From Strigops habroptila (taxonomy: Eukaryota; Chordata; Aves; Psittaciformes; Psittacidae): a DNA stretch of 64,000 nt. Made by a program: the position numbers and the translations under genes. Under the pieces are notes generated by a model. It saw only the letters and a list, made by a program, of their open reading frames with translations. It had not been told where the DNA came from and made no database searches. How positions within the stretch are numbered: position 1 is the first letter of the stretch; every line of letters begins with the position of its first letter. Shown piece after piece: positions 43,850 to 55,735 of this stretch. Where the stretch lies: assembly GCF_004027225.2 (NCBI RefSeq), contig NC_044278.2:62880243-62944242 (forward strand), given 5' to 3'.

Positions 43850-44960
43850 GATTAACCATTGCAGGTAACACCAGCCAACAAAACCCCGCACCCGAAACAT
43901 CTTCACACCAGGGGACCGCTTTGTTTCTCTAATTCGGGGATGCTGAACCGATCTACTCCAAAACCGGCGGCACCAGCCCCGCTCGCACCACTGCAGGGCA
44001 GAGCAGGGCAGGGCAGGGCACGGCAGGGCAGCCCCAGCCACCACCTCCCTCCAGGGAAGAGGGGGCATCCCAGGGCGCCCACCGCATTTGGTTGTTTATC
44101 CGCTCGTTTCCAGGCAGGCTACCGTGCTTGCCTTTGTTTCGCTTCCTCCGCTAGCCCGAACCTATCGCCACCGAAACCGAGGGGGGCAAAAAAGAGAGAG
44201 AAAAAGACTCACACACACGCCTCCCCGGCGAACACCACCCTCTTCCCCGAGGAGTCTCCGTGGCCAGCAGCGAAGTCTCACCGCCTGCGGCCAGTGAAGG
44301 GAGCGCGGCCGCCCGCCCTCCTGCCCGGGGGCTCTCCTGCCCGCAGGGGAGCGCTGCCCCCGGCAAGATGGTGGCGCTCCCCAGGGGCGGGTGTGCGGTG
44401 CCGCCCGCCTCCACTCACCTCAGCGACCTGCCTGCACAACCAGGTGGCCACCGCCGCCGGCGCTCCGCTGCTACCCCGGGCGAGTGGGGCAGCGCCTACC
44501 TCCGGGGCCGGCGGGATGGCGGGGAGGCGCCGCGGGGCCCCGCCCGCAGCCGGGAGAGGGAGGTGGCGAGGGGCTGCCTTTTGTCAGGGCTCCGCTCCTC
44601 TCCACAGCACCGGCGTCCTCCACACACACCCCCGGGCGTGCTCCCGGGGGAAGCGGCCGGAGGCCCTTTGTGTGGCGGGGAGCGCAGCGCTCCTGCCCGC
44701 TGGCCGCCCTTCCCTCAAGCACCTGTAACGCCTCTCCTGCCCGTCCGCCCTCCCGGCTGCAAACCCGAGGCGGGGAGAGGGGGGACCTGCGAGGGCTCTC
44801 GCAGCCGTTGGGACCCCGCTGAGGCGGGGCCGGCGGCAGCGCTGCGCCCGGGCGGTCCGTTAACGGCTGGTTTCGGAGGGAACGGCTTTTAAACTGAGGG
44901 CTGACTCGTGCCGAGTCCTGCACGGGCACCGGCGTCGCCGGAGGTGCAGTCTGCACGTGC
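43850..44960. promoter_or_regulatory. CpG island promoter
   Basis: About 1.1 kb of very GC-rich, CpG-dense DNA in an otherwise AT-rich window. It contains Sp1-type boxes (GGGGCGGG near 44393, CCCCGCCC near 44537), a YY1-like AAGATGGTGGCG near 44365 on the plus strand, an E-box CACGTG near 44955 and an (AGGGC)n tract at about 43994-44033. A near-consensus minus-strand splice donor (CGCTGAG then GTGAGTGG) sits inside it, which supports transcription to the left from about 44.5-44.9 kb. The YY1 orientation leaves rightward transcription possible. Open frames here follow from the lack of AT-rich stops and should not be read as proteins. Confidence 0.9.
44419..44900 (-). other. Likely 5' untranslated first exon (3' edge defined)
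   Basis: On the minus strand the donor GTGAGTGG closes a GC-rich exon at 44419. I find no ATG on that strand between roughly 44420 and 44960, so a first exon ending here would be non-coding and translation would begin in a later exon. The transcription start is estimated only from the CpG density. A second possible donor (CCCCGGAG then GTAGGCGC) is at about 44499. Confidence 0.45.
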
Positions 44961-47376
44961 CGCTTCCTAGGGAAAGCGGTTGTTTCCAAGGAAAGATGTT
45001 ACTACCTGCAGAAGTATCGCTTCGTCTTTTGGGGAACTACGGTAATGGCAGAGATGTCAGACCTGGCCAAAGTTTTGCAGCCTCGATTCTGACGTTTCCT
45101 GGCATTTCAGCGTTCGGCTTCCAGCGTTTTATTTGGCTTTTATCTCTATACGTGAAGATAACCGCTTTTTGTGTTTGCATCTTGATCAGACAACTGAGCA
45201 GCTGGAAGTGGGTTCGGTTTTGCATTATTAAAAGAAAAAGAAGAAAATAAAAATGCACGAACCAACCAACAGCATGATTTGTTTTCTTATTTGGGTATCC
45301 CAAACAGTAAAAACTTTGCCTATAAACAAAATAGCGCTGGATGTATCAACACGTGGAGGATGGGTGCTGCAGAGAAGGCGAGTGCCTCAGGGGAAGCACC
45401 CAAGATGTGTGCATAGCTCTGAACACACACACACACACACGCTCGCTTCCCAATGCCTTCTCTCAGGAGGTCAGCAGTCTTCCACACTACTCTCCACATC
45501 CCTGCTGCTGCAACGGTGGTGGTTTACATTCCTCATAACCAAACCACAGGTTTCGGGAATTAAGTTTTCTGGGAAGAGTATTCCAGGACTAAGGATAAAG
45601 GAGGGTTACCATTTATTTCTTGCACTTTCTTGAGTGAGAGGCATTTGATTTTCAGAAATGCATCAGATGACAGAGATATGCTGTGTACAGTTGTCATCTT
45701 AGCCTGAAATGCTTTTTCTTAAAGCCTAGTGACCCATGATAGAGCCAGGACATGGCTTAAAGAAACAAGGTTTCAGTGTCCAGTGGCTTCTTACAGCAGC
45801 TTAACCCAAAATGGGGGTCAGACAGAACCTGAGATGCAAGGAGGTAATCAAGTAGCATTAGCAGCAAGCATGCTCCATGAGATACCCTGTACCACAGTGT
45901 GCTGTGGGAAAAGGTGATCCTGCAACACTTCACTGCAGAACAAGGGACTCCGTGGAGAGAAAGTGCAGATTCAGATAGGTCACCGTTTTATTTTTTTTTT
46001 TTTTTTTTCAGTACCTCACAAGGATGTTTTCAGTGTTGGTTGAAAAGATCTGGCTGGTTGTCCAGGGAAAAGGGCCAATTAATGATGACATGAAAGAGCA
46101 GATGGGATGCCTTAATTTGGAGATACCGTCAAAAATAGCTTTGAAAGAAGAGTCTGTGAAGCACAAGGGAGATGTCGATAAAACTTAGAATTTAGATTTC
46201 AGTTCTGTTTTCTGCTGCAGGCACTTTTTAATCTCTATCCCTATAGCTACCCCTACAGCAGTAGACTGAACAGGGAGAGGGTTCAGGCTTAAACCATGGC
46301 ACATGGTCATCGTCTACACTGTTTCCTTGGTGGCAGGATCCCCAGCATGGTTCTGTCCTACCAAACTGGCAGCCTCTGAAGCAATTCCCTGTGCAGCTCA
46401 TGGGTTAGGATGGGCCAGGGGCCATTCCCAGCAGGCCATCTGCATGCAGCTGACCTATTTCGGGAGATAAGAGAGTTTAGTTGTTCGTATGCAAGCCGTG
46501 TTGTGCCAGCTGGTTCTTGTGCCAAAGGACAGTGCCTGACCTGCTTTATTTGCAAGTAGAAACATGAGGGGTTTGACTTCTGCAATCCCCACTGCGTTCT
46601 GTGTCAAACCAGAACCTCAGCCACTGACTGATTTCAAGCAATGAGAGGTCAGGCAGAAAGATCTGAGCCTTCTTTGATGGAGCAGGATTTCTGCAGAAAT
46701 CTTTGCTCAAAAGAAGGCACAGTTACTTTGGCTAGTAGTGTCAGAATTGATGGAAAAATCTATCTCATTATGAATAGCCTTTCTTTTGTTTCCTTGGAAA
46801 TGTTATTTCTTCTGCATTAAATGAAATATAACATCGGCTTTGATAAGAATGCTATATTTCATGGAAAATACTCTTTTGTTTCTGGTCGTGCCAAGAAGCA
46901 GGAGTGAATTTCAGCAAGGAAGCAGTTAAGTTTGAAGCAAATGTCAAGAACAGATGGCATTTAGGAGTTCTGAAGAAAGTAATAACAAAAGTAAGTAAGC
47001 CACTAGAGCAAATGTGTGCTTTCACATTACAGCAGCTGAAGGTAAAAGTGGATTGGAATGAGGTTGAGATAACTTAAGATGTACATCCTAAATAGGAGTA
47101 GGGTGGGATTCCTAGGAATTGTAAACCAATGAAATATTATGGCTCTTACAAAAATTGTACATGGAACACCTCCTTCAAACGCATGTACCTTCTATTTCTG
47201 CTGCCCTGTCAGTGTGCAAGTGCTATAAATAAATATGGGGCAAGTTTTGCTGATTCTTGATTTTATTTAAAAAAAAAAACCAAAAACCCAAACAGCTCAA
47301 ACAAAAGCTGGGAAGAAAAATCCCAGAAGGATTCTAACAAATGCTGAGGTGCTGGATGTACTCATCTATTGCACAG
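44961..47376. other. Sequence right of the CpG island
   Basis: Moderately GC-rich just beside the island, then AT-rich. It contains (CA)n at 45424-45440 and an 18-T run at 45991-46008. A plus-strand stretch near 46919-46991 has acceptor- and donor-like ends with 24 open codons but a weak pyrimidine tract. No gene is confirmed. Confidence 0.45.
45424..45440. repeat. (CA)n microsatellite
   Basis: Perfect dinucleotide run of about 17 bp. Confidence 0.95.
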
Positions 47377-47452
47377 ATGTTGCAGACTGTGAATGGACAA
47401 ACTCTGCACTCGCTGGTGAGGCTGTGCTTTGGGAGTCAGGTTGGGAAGCCAG
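47377..47452 (+). other. Candidate plus-strand exon (76 nt)
   Basis: CATCTATTGCACAG is a good acceptor and AAGCCAG then GTGAGTAC a strong donor. Two of three frames are open, including one beginning with ATG at the first base, so coding cannot be told from non-coding. It could be an early exon of a transcript running right from the CpG island. Confidence 0.28.
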
Positions 47453-47599
47453 GTGAGTACTTTCAGTGAAGCGCCTTTAGTTCAGGAGTTCACCTCTCCC
47501 TGTCTAGCGCCCCAGGCCTGTTGCCAAATTTCTCTGAAGAACACTCTAGAATGCATGTTTACTTTAAATTGTAAGAAGAGGTGTACAAAGGTTTCCGGA

Positions 47600-47975
47600 T
47601 AATATCTCTGTTTAGTCTAGAGAAGACTGAGAGGGGATCTCGTTAATGAATATCAATACCTCAAAGGCGGGTGCCAGGAGGATGGTGCCAGACTCTTTTC
47701 AGTGGTGCCCAGCGACAGGACGAGGAGCAATGGCCATAAACTAAAACACAAATTTCACCTCAGCATGAGGAAGAACATCTTTACATTGAGGGTGGCAGAG
47801 CACTGGAACAGGGTACCCAGGGAGGTTGTGGAATCTCCCTTCCTGGAGACATTTAAAACCCTCCTGGACATGTTCCTGTGTAACCTGCTCTAGGTGACCC
47901 TGCCTTGGCAGGGGGGTTGGACTACCTGATCTCCAGAGGTCCCTTCCAACCCTAATGGTTCTGTGATTCTGTGAA
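47600..47975 (+). mobile_element. CR1 LINE 3' end with RT C-terminus
   Basis: About 375 bp of 5'-truncated CR1, from AGAGAAGACTGAGAGGGG to the tail GGTTCTGTGATTCTGTGA. The frame at 47702-47893 reads the reverse transcriptase C-terminus (motifs such as [11 protein letters not shown] and F-K-T-L-L-D). The 3' untranslated part, with the GGTTGGACTACCTGATCTCC block, follows. Confidence 0.95.
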
Positions 47976-48291
47976 CAGGGAGTCATTCTTGTGTGTGCTG
48001 TGTGGTCTGGTGTGATTCTACATGCACGTATTTCAAGCAAGAGCAGAACTAACTACGGTGCTGTAGGAAGAAGTGATGTTAGTGTAAGCTGTACCCATTT
48101 CTGCCAGTTATGAGGTCTGGAGGGGCTCCAAAATGGCAACAGGTTGGCTTTCGGGGTAAGATTACATGAATCATGTCTCTCAAATATCTGAGACCTTTCT
48201 TTATTGAGCAACTGGTCTAAGCCACATCTAATACAGAATCAGAAAGTGTCTGTAAAGTCATAGTATTCTGCTGAGGAAAAATACACAGAAA

Positions 48292-48850
48292 ATCATAGAA
48301 TCATAGAATCATAGAATCGTAAGGGTTGGAAAGGACCTTAAGATCATCTAGTTCCAACCCCCCTGCCATGGGCAGGGACACCTTGCCCTAAACCATGTGG
48401 CTCAAGGCTCTGTCCAACCTGGCCTTGAACACTGCCAGGGATGAAGCATCCACAACCTCCCTGGGCAACCCATTCCAGTGCTTCACCACCCTCACTGTAA
48501 AGAACTTCTTCCTTATATCTAATCTAAACTTCCTCTGTTTAAGTTTGAACCCATTACCCCTTGTCCTACCACTACAGTCCCTAAGGAAGAGTCCCTCCCC
48601 AGCATCCTTGTAGACCCCCTTCAGATACTGGAAGGCTGCTATGAGGTCACCACGCAGCCTTCTCTTCTCCAGGCTGAACAGCCCCAACTTCCTCAGCCTG
48701 TCTTCATATGGGAGGTGCTCCAGCCCTCTTATCATCCTCGTGGCCCTCCTCTGGACTCGCTCCAACAGCTCCATGTCCTTTTTATGTTGAGGACACCAGA
48801 ACTGTACGCAGTACTCCAAGTGGGGTCTCACAAGAGCAGAGTAGAGGGGC
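48292..48850 (-). mobile_element. CR1 LINE 3' end with 147-codon RT remnant
   Basis: The plus strand starts with three copies of ATCATAGA, the reverse of the CR1 tail repeat, followed by the CR1 3' untranslated block. On the minus strand 48388-48831 is an unbroken 147-codon frame for the reverse transcriptase C-terminus, with [23 protein letters not shown] and [10 protein letters not shown]. The intact frame and tail repeat indicate a fairly young insertion. It faces the plus-strand copy at 47600-47975. Confidence 0.96.
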
Positions 48851-50722
48851 AGGCCTCAAAGCTGTTGTTTGGAGCAGTTCTCCAAGGTATGCTAGGAACA
48901 TTTTTGAAACATGATGAGGAAAAAATAGTAATGATTGCCCACAGGGAAGAAGAAGAAATTCAAAGTTTTGTTTTCTTTTTTTTTTTTTTTTTTTGCATAG
49001 CCTGTCAATGATTAACTTTCTTATAATTGTGGCAATAATTAGTGAATGATGTAAAATAAAGTTATAACAAAGGCAATCTGAAAAAGAAAATAATCAGAGC
49101 AACTGTAATAAAGCACTGGGCTTTATTACACCTATTAAAGCACCCCTTTAATAAAGATTTATTAGCGGCAAGTGTAATGGAAATGTGATAAACTGGGAAA
49201 AGGAAGAGCTCAGACTTTCAAGAATCCCATTGGTAGGCTGCACAGTTCCATGTTTTTGCAAGATGTGAGCAAAACACGTTACCAGAAAACCTAGCCTGTC
49301 TTCCTATTACACGGTGAACATTAACAAACATGACTCATAGGCTCAGGGGACACGGTGCAATCATACTCTGCTTTCTGATGGGGTAAAGCAGCTCCAGAAA
49401 TGCCTTCTCCTCTGGTATGAAATATTTACCTTAAAACAAATCCTAAGAACTCGCTAAAAATAACAGCAGACTCTCCGTAAATAATAGAAAGACTCTTGGT
49501 TTTAGAGTTACTCTATGGCTGAAGTGGAATGTGCTAGAAATACCAGCATAGCCCATAGTTGGCCTTTTAGCCTATAGTGAGTTAGATTTTATCAAAAGGG
49601 CACTGCTGAAGATTCAGCTTGCTATGGCTGGATGATGATTTTGCACCCGCCAGAGTTCTTAATGAAGCACAGGATGATTGCCATAACAAATGGGATTGCA
49701 TCAAAAAGAACTGGCTTGAGGAGGAATTGAATGGACAAGACACTCAAATCTGTGCACTGAACAGAAGGAAAGCTACAGGGAAAAATAAATGTGCGCACCA
49801 ACTGCTCCTGAATGCCCTTCCTGAGCTCATTTTGATCAAAAAGCATTGTACAGGCTTGGGCTGCAAAAACCAGATGGTAGAACGGGAGGCTTTTTAAGCA
49901 CTGTTACAACCTGTGGGAAGACACACGGGGGTCTGGAGATGAAGTCATTCATTGCAAGTCTTCTACCATTTATTGCCATGATCCCCTGAGCTAGTCACTG
50001 GAACAAAAGTGAAGATGTGCTCCAGCCTTGTAAGATGCAAGAGGAATGAATAAGCCAGGTAAAACGTAATCTCCAGGGCATCAGCTGATAAAGGGGAATC
50101 CTTTCGTGTGAGACCTTCCTATTGAAAGGTACTAGGAAATCTGTAGCAGTAGGAGCAGGGACTAAGGGAAACTATAGCTAATGCGGAGGAAGACTCTTCA
50201 TTTGTATTGCTCTAAAAAGGCAAGTTAAAAACTCTGAAATCCCACAAGGGTTTTTTCTGGGATTTCAGAGGTTTTAATTCTAATCAGAATTTTTCATTCA
50301 GAATTTTTCATCCTACTCGAACCAACACTGTGTGGAAAGCACGAGTGGCACAAAGCAGACAGTGTTCGTCCAGTTGGTACTTACTATAGCTACGCTGCAC
50401 AGCAGAGCTTCCAGAGGGGCCATGGAAGAGCTGCGTGTGGCTCTTCCTCAGCAACTCAACCTCAACTGCCTGCCACAAGACAAAAAGTGGTCTCCTGCAG
50501 GCATGGGGAAATCTACAGGGCAGGATCTCCCTCTATGCTGATTTAGCAAATATGACAGATTTCCAGCAAATTCATTCTGGAAGTGCCTATGGAAAATCTG
50601 TCCTGTTGTTTACATTGGTGGCTGGCACAGAATCAGACTCTTCCAACTTCTGGTGCCTGTTAAAGCGTATCTGATGTGTGGAGCATATGATTCTCTTTCC
50701 TCTCCTCCCTTCCTTCCTTTCA
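48851..50722. other. Unique sequence
   Basis: A T run lies at about 48976-48994. A perfect 13-bp hairpin (50232-50270) and a 14-bp tandem duplication (about 50284-50312) are listed or discussed separately. No gene is confirmed. Confidence 0.5.
50232..50270. repeat. 13-bp perfect hairpin
   Basis: CTCTGAAATCCCA and its exact complement TGGGATTTCAGAG are separated by a 13-base T/G-rich loop. Confidence 0.9.
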
Positions 50723-50930
50723 GGGTTATAAGAGTCAGGCCAGGCCGCTTGTTAGCAGTCCCGCAGCCATTAAAGGTGTTGGGAGGACTGGGAGATCTGC
50801 CTGTAACCCGGGGTGGAGAATGCATCTAAATGGAAGGAAGAAGATTCCCTGGCTGAAGACCTGGGACTGTAAAGATGCTTAGGTTCTACAAAACCCCACA
50901 GCCTCAGGCTGCAAGCTCCAGACCTTGACA
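50723..50930 (+). other. Candidate plus-strand exon (208 nt)
   Basis: The acceptor is one of the best in the window (CTCCCTTCCTTCCTTTCAG). A very good donor, CTTGACAG then GTAAATAAG, lies 208 bases on. No frame is open all the way through: one runs about 51 codons (starting G-Y-K-S-Q-A-R) to a TAG at about 50879, so this is either a last coding exon or, with the donor used, a non-coding exon. It could belong to a rightward transcript from the CpG island together with 47377-47452. Confidence 0.3.
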
Positions 50931-53880
50931 GGTAAATAAGATTAGTGTTTAATCTGTGTATTGGGGACATGGCGACGGGAAACAAAAATCATGTGGGAGG
51001 ATGTAGCTGTAATTCCATCCTGCTAATGGCTTGTGCAAGAGCCCAAATTCTATCCTTCACTGTGCACGTTTCAAATTCTGTGTGTCTCTGTGTCTATGTT
51101 GTCATAGTGACAGAAGGCACTGAGAATATTTTGCCTTTTTTTTCTTAGACATGGATGCAAAACATCCTTTGACATGTATGTTTGCTTTCCCTTCCAGCTG
51201 ATTTTTTACTTGCCTTTCCTAAGAGTTTGAAAAAGAACTGAAATCTTTAATGGAGTTCACTGTACTTATATTTGGTACTGTTAGACAGCAAATACATTTT
51301 GAATGTCTGACAAACAAATATAATACACAGTAAAGGGCTTGGGCTGAATGTCATGATTAAAAATATGCTGTAGGTACTATTTGTTCTTATCCTCAGTGTA
51401 TCATCTTACAGGGAATCTGCTGCTGGCTGATATGGGAGCTTAGACACCTGCATTGTACACACGCAGGTCTAAGGGCCTGAGCCTGCACCTCATGCCTGGC
51501 TTTTTGGATCGTATTTTGGTGTCTACTTGTTCAAATACACGGCTCCCACTTGATTCCTGCCTTGGCTTATGCAGAGAAGAGGCAGAGAGGGAGGAGGATT
51601 GTGGAAAAGTTCCTGGGACAAGAAAGACTCTGTGCTTTGGTCTGCAGTATGTAAGGAAGGGATTTCAAAGTTATGTGTGCTTGTGTCTTCTGTTGGAAAC
51701 AAACTGCAGATCAGAGTTTTGGGCTGTGTGCTCTGAAACAGCTGAAATGTAATGGTGAAGACTAATAGTTAAGGAAAGAAATAGTTTGGGACTGGGCAAA
51801 ACCATGGACTTTCTTTAAAAATACGTGTAAGGAAGAGCATGTTAGTTTTGATTACATCCAGTGGTGGTAGAGAATAAATGGATTCACAGCCCATGAACCC
51901 TGTGAGAGTGATGTAACATGGCAGTAAGATGAAACGTCTGTGAAACAGTAATGTAAGAGATGAGTTGCCGGCAAATGGTCAAACTGGATGTTCTGTGTGA
52001 GAGGATGCCTGAACTATACTGTGGATCAGTGAAATTTATTTTTAGCTACTCTATTACTTCCCTAACTCCCAAGCCAAGATGCTTTAATATAGTATCTGTA
52101 GTGTCCACCTATGGATGAGAAGGCAGAGCAGTGACAAGGGCATGGCAGGATCTATACTGCCTGGCAGCTGTAGTCTGCACTTTTTGCACAGCATCCACTT
52201 TCCTCCCTAAATCAGTACAATTCCAAACAAACTGTCAAACAGGTTCAATGCCTGGGTATAAAATTAATTATGACAAATCAGAATTGCTAAGTGTGCATCT
52301 CGTGGAAATGTAAAGGGAATGTAAATCTTCATAAACTGAAGCAGTTAAAAAGTTAATGTGGTGGTTGAATATTAACCTCATGAAAAACGTGAGTACCGTC
52401 TAGAAACCAATTATTTACTGTTCTAAAATAGCAGCAGCTCTTAAACAAAGAGTAAGGGTGGAGACTTCTCGAATGAGAAGATTAGTTGCCAGTGAAATTA
52501 AGATAATCTCTCAACTTTCTGTATTTCCCTGTTCATATGTATTTGGAAATAAAGAGTTGGCAGATGGTTCTCACAACCTGCATTGGGAAATACAAGATGC
52601 CAAAGTGCAGTGCATAAGTATTATTCAGATAGGTTATGATGGAACGATTTGCGGGCTCAGAATAGTGGCATATTGCCCAAAGTTACTTGAAGGATATATC
52701 ATGGTGGATGCAGAACCAGATCAATATGAGGGAAATACATCTTTCAGATCTAAGAATTTATTTGGGGGGAAGGTGTTAGAATTTAAATAGCCATTCTCTT
52801 TCTATGGTACCTTCAAATCTTTGGGTAGGTATGAAAATGGACCTTTTATCTTGTCTTAAAAGTACTATCACTCTTAAAAAAGATTCTCTCTGAAGACCCT
52901 CAATATGTGAGTGGTCAGGTAATGTGTAACTCAAGCCAAAATCATAGGACACAGGTAGTTTGCAATAAACTCAGTGGGTTAAAAATTCTTTTTTTCTTTT
53001 CTCCAACACTTTCAAATCACAACTTTTCATTAGGAAAACAAACAAACAAACAAACAAACAAAAAGAAATCCATGAGACCATGTATCCTGTTGGAGCAACC
53101 AGCTCCATTTATATGGACTCAGTAGAGAGAGGGTTAATTTCCAAAACAAGTTGAATTTTAGTAGATAAAAGGACAGATGAGCTTATTTTGAGTCTTAATT
53201 TGCTTAGAAAGAGACCCGGGAAAAGCAAGAGAGCTGTGTGCATGAGGAAGGTGCATGAGAGATTATCTCCCACGTGACATTCACACCGTGTGTGTGTTTC
53301 GTGGTGTTTGTGTGCACGTTCAAATATTTCTTGCACAGAAACAGCCAAGGCAGTAACCATTGTGGTGGTGACCATAAGGCTTCAGACCTGCTGGTCTGCC
53401 TGCTAAATGCTCCTCCGGGACAGTGTGAAAGAGAGAGAGCTCTCGTTACCACATGTGGGACTATGCTTTGCTCAAACATGGCAGGAATGGTTTCTTCCTT
53501 TCATAATGAAGCATGGAGTGCTAAAATAGACTTCCAGGGGAAAGGAGGTACCGCACCCAGCATGTCAGGTACTAGGCAGGAGGCAAGAAAGGGGAGATGT
53601 AAACATATGTATCCCATTTCTGACCTGTAGGGAAAACAAGAGTTGAGCAGGCATTAAAGTCTGAAACCCTGGTCATACTCTTTAGGTAGACAATTCTCAG
53701 TTTCATCCAGCTTTTTCTTTTTTTCCCTCCACATGCACATTTCTTACTTACCCAAAGGTGTGGCCCAGTTAACCCCATCCCTTAACTGTGTATGCTCACT
53801 TTTTCTGAAGTTCTTCCTGCTGGCTGGTTGAAGCAGTTGCTGTTCCCTAAATCCCCTTAAACCCTGCATTATCGATCAGA
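50931..53880. other. Unique sequence
   Basis: Contains an (AAAC)n run at about 53034-53064. An isolated 110-codon frame (plus, 52458-52790) has no recognisable motif or splice context. No gene is confirmed. Confidence 0.5.
53034..53064. repeat. (AAAC)n simple repeat
   Basis: About seven tandem AAAC units on the plus strand. Confidence 0.92.
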
Positions 53881-53884
53881 CTGC

Positions 53885-54395
53885 ATACAGCACAGCACTG
53901 GTGTGGCCTCCCTTCAAGTCCTGGCTGCAATTTTGGGCCTTACAATATAAGAACGATGTGAAAATATGATAACATGTCCAAAGGAGAGCAACAAAGATGC
54001 TGAGAGGAGGGGAAGGGGATGACTTCTGAGGAGCGCCTGAGGATTCTTGGTTCGTTCAGCCTGGAGGAGCCTGAGGGGTGACCTCATTGCTGTCTACAAC
54101 TACCTCATAAGGGCAGCGGAGAGGGAGGTGCTGGTTCTTCTCTCTGGCGTCTCACGATAGGGTGCAAGAGAGCAGCTTAAAGCTGATCAAACTGGATATC
54201 AGGAAAAGCTCTTTGTGGAGAGGGTGGTCAAGCACTGGAACAAACTCCCCAGAGAAGCGGTCATGGCTCCAAGCTTCTTGGCATTCAAGAAGCATTCAGA
54301 CAACTCCTAGATCTATGGCTTAACTTTTACGTTGCCCCAGCTGGAGTTGGATTCTGTGGTCCTCATGGGTCCCTTCCAACTCAGGATGTTCAGTT
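53885..54395 (+). mobile_element. CR1 LINE 3' end, older subfamily
   Basis: Recognisable blocks include GAGAGCAACAAAGATGCTGA, TTCAGCCTGGAGGAGCCTGA, CTCATTGCTGTCTACAACTA and AAGCACTGGAACAAACTCCC, ending in CCTTCCAACTCAGGATGTTC. The coding frame is broken and the usual ATTCTATG tail has decayed, so it is older than the copies at 47.6 and 48.3 kb. Confidence 0.92.
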
Positions 54396-55547
54396 TTATA
54401 CGAGAGAGACCGGGAGTCACCTTTTGCTTAGTTTTATGACAAGGAAACAAGATCAGAGACCTCATCACCCTCCCCCCCTCCACCCCCATACTCTTGAAAT
54501 GGCTGTAGCAGGACTTGTTATATTTAGGCAGCTGACTTAGCCAGCACTGGTGCTATGATTTACAGAATCTTTTAAATTGCTGCGCATTCAAAGCTCGTTG
54601 CTGCAATACCATGAATTCTACTTCTCTGTGCAGATGGCAGCAAAAGACTGTAAATTGTATACGATCACAAAGACTTCAACTAAATTTATCAGCTTTAGGA
54701 GTAAAATCTCATGTTAAGAAAAGTGTTCTCTAGAGGTTTACCTTATAGTTGTACATATGGTTGGAAGTACTTTCTGAAATAAAGTCAGCATACCACTTGA
54801 TGGTCTTCAACAACCTTGGACCAGGACTTGTCTCCCTTCCTTTCTAAAACTCAAGTGTTTATTATATTGCAAGATCCATCTTTCAAATTAAGTTAATGTT
54901 TCAGTGTGAGGTATCTTTACAAAATATGTTTAAAATCTGAAGGTAAGGAAGTGTTGATGTGCTTTTTGAACAACTGTTACCACTGCTTTCCTTGTTAGGA
55001 ACAAGCAGCACATCGGGTTTTTCCACATTAAATAAGAAGACTGGATGTTAACAATTCTTCTGATACAATCTGATCAGGGAGCCTCGGAGCCTAGCGAGAC
55101 ACTGCATCCTATGTCATTTTTAAAATCTTAATGCACCATGAGATTTCTTAACCAAAATGAGTAATGGAAAACAACAACAAACCTTTTGGTGGTTTAAAAT
55201 TGAATGTTATTCCTATTTGTCTCCTTTAAATGGAAAATAACCACTTAAATTATTAAGAGTCATCGCTATTAATTTACTGTAGAACTGATCACATGCTGTA
55301 ATTCTCTGATAAACACATCTCAACCTAGATGGGGACATTAGGCAGCTGATGAACTGCTCTGCATAATGAAATGATTTAATGGCTGTATTTGGTTTTATCC
55401 CTGTCCTATCACTTTATGCTTATCATTTCCCCATGTAAGTGAAGCCTTTGAATGGCTACAATTTATGCTTCAGCATCTGAATGAAATTAAAATGAAAAGA
55501 TCTGTAAGCATGTGTAATGGAAATGGACGCACCAACAAAGCCTCATT
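54396..55547. other. Unique AT-rich sequence
   Basis: No gene, repeat family or strong splice pair seen. Confidence 0.55.
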
Positions 55548-55688
55548 AGAATCACAGAATGGTTTGGGTTGGAAGGGACCTTAAAGATCATCCGGTTCCA
55601 ACCCGCAGGGCTTGGAACCAGGGCTTCCCCATGGGCAGGGACACCTTCCATTAGACCAGGTCGCTCAAAGCCCTGTCTAACCTGGCCT
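55548..55688 (-). mobile_element. CR1 LINE 3' end, minus part of a fold-back
   Basis: AGAATCACAGAATGGTTTGG and the following GGAAGGGACC, GATCATCCGGTTCC and CCATGGGCAGGGACACCTTC are the reverse complement of the CR1 3' region. Its inner end is mirrored at once by a plus-strand CR1 piece. Confidence 0.93.
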
Positions 55689-55696
55689 GGAAGTTC

Positions 55697-55735
55697 AAGG
55701 CCAGGTTGGACAGGGTTTTGAACAACTTGGTCAAA
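55697..55735 (+). mobile_element. CR1 fragment, plus part of a fold-back
   Basis: AAGGCCAGGTTGGACAGGGT and what follows match the CR1 plus-strand sequence that complements the neighbouring minus-strand piece. The two arms pair over about 35 bp with few mismatches around an 8-base loop. Confidence 0.85.

Noticed and set aside
43859..44892. Long overlapping open frames (up to 289 codons) on both strands in the CpG island
   Set aside because: GC-rich DNA has few stop codons, so long frames are expected. They are rich in Pro, Arg, Ala and Gly, overlap each other in several frames and show no family motif.
52458..52790. 110-codon plus-strand frame
   Set aside because: No motif I know, no splice sites and no start context. 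Frames of this length occur by chance elsewhere in the window.
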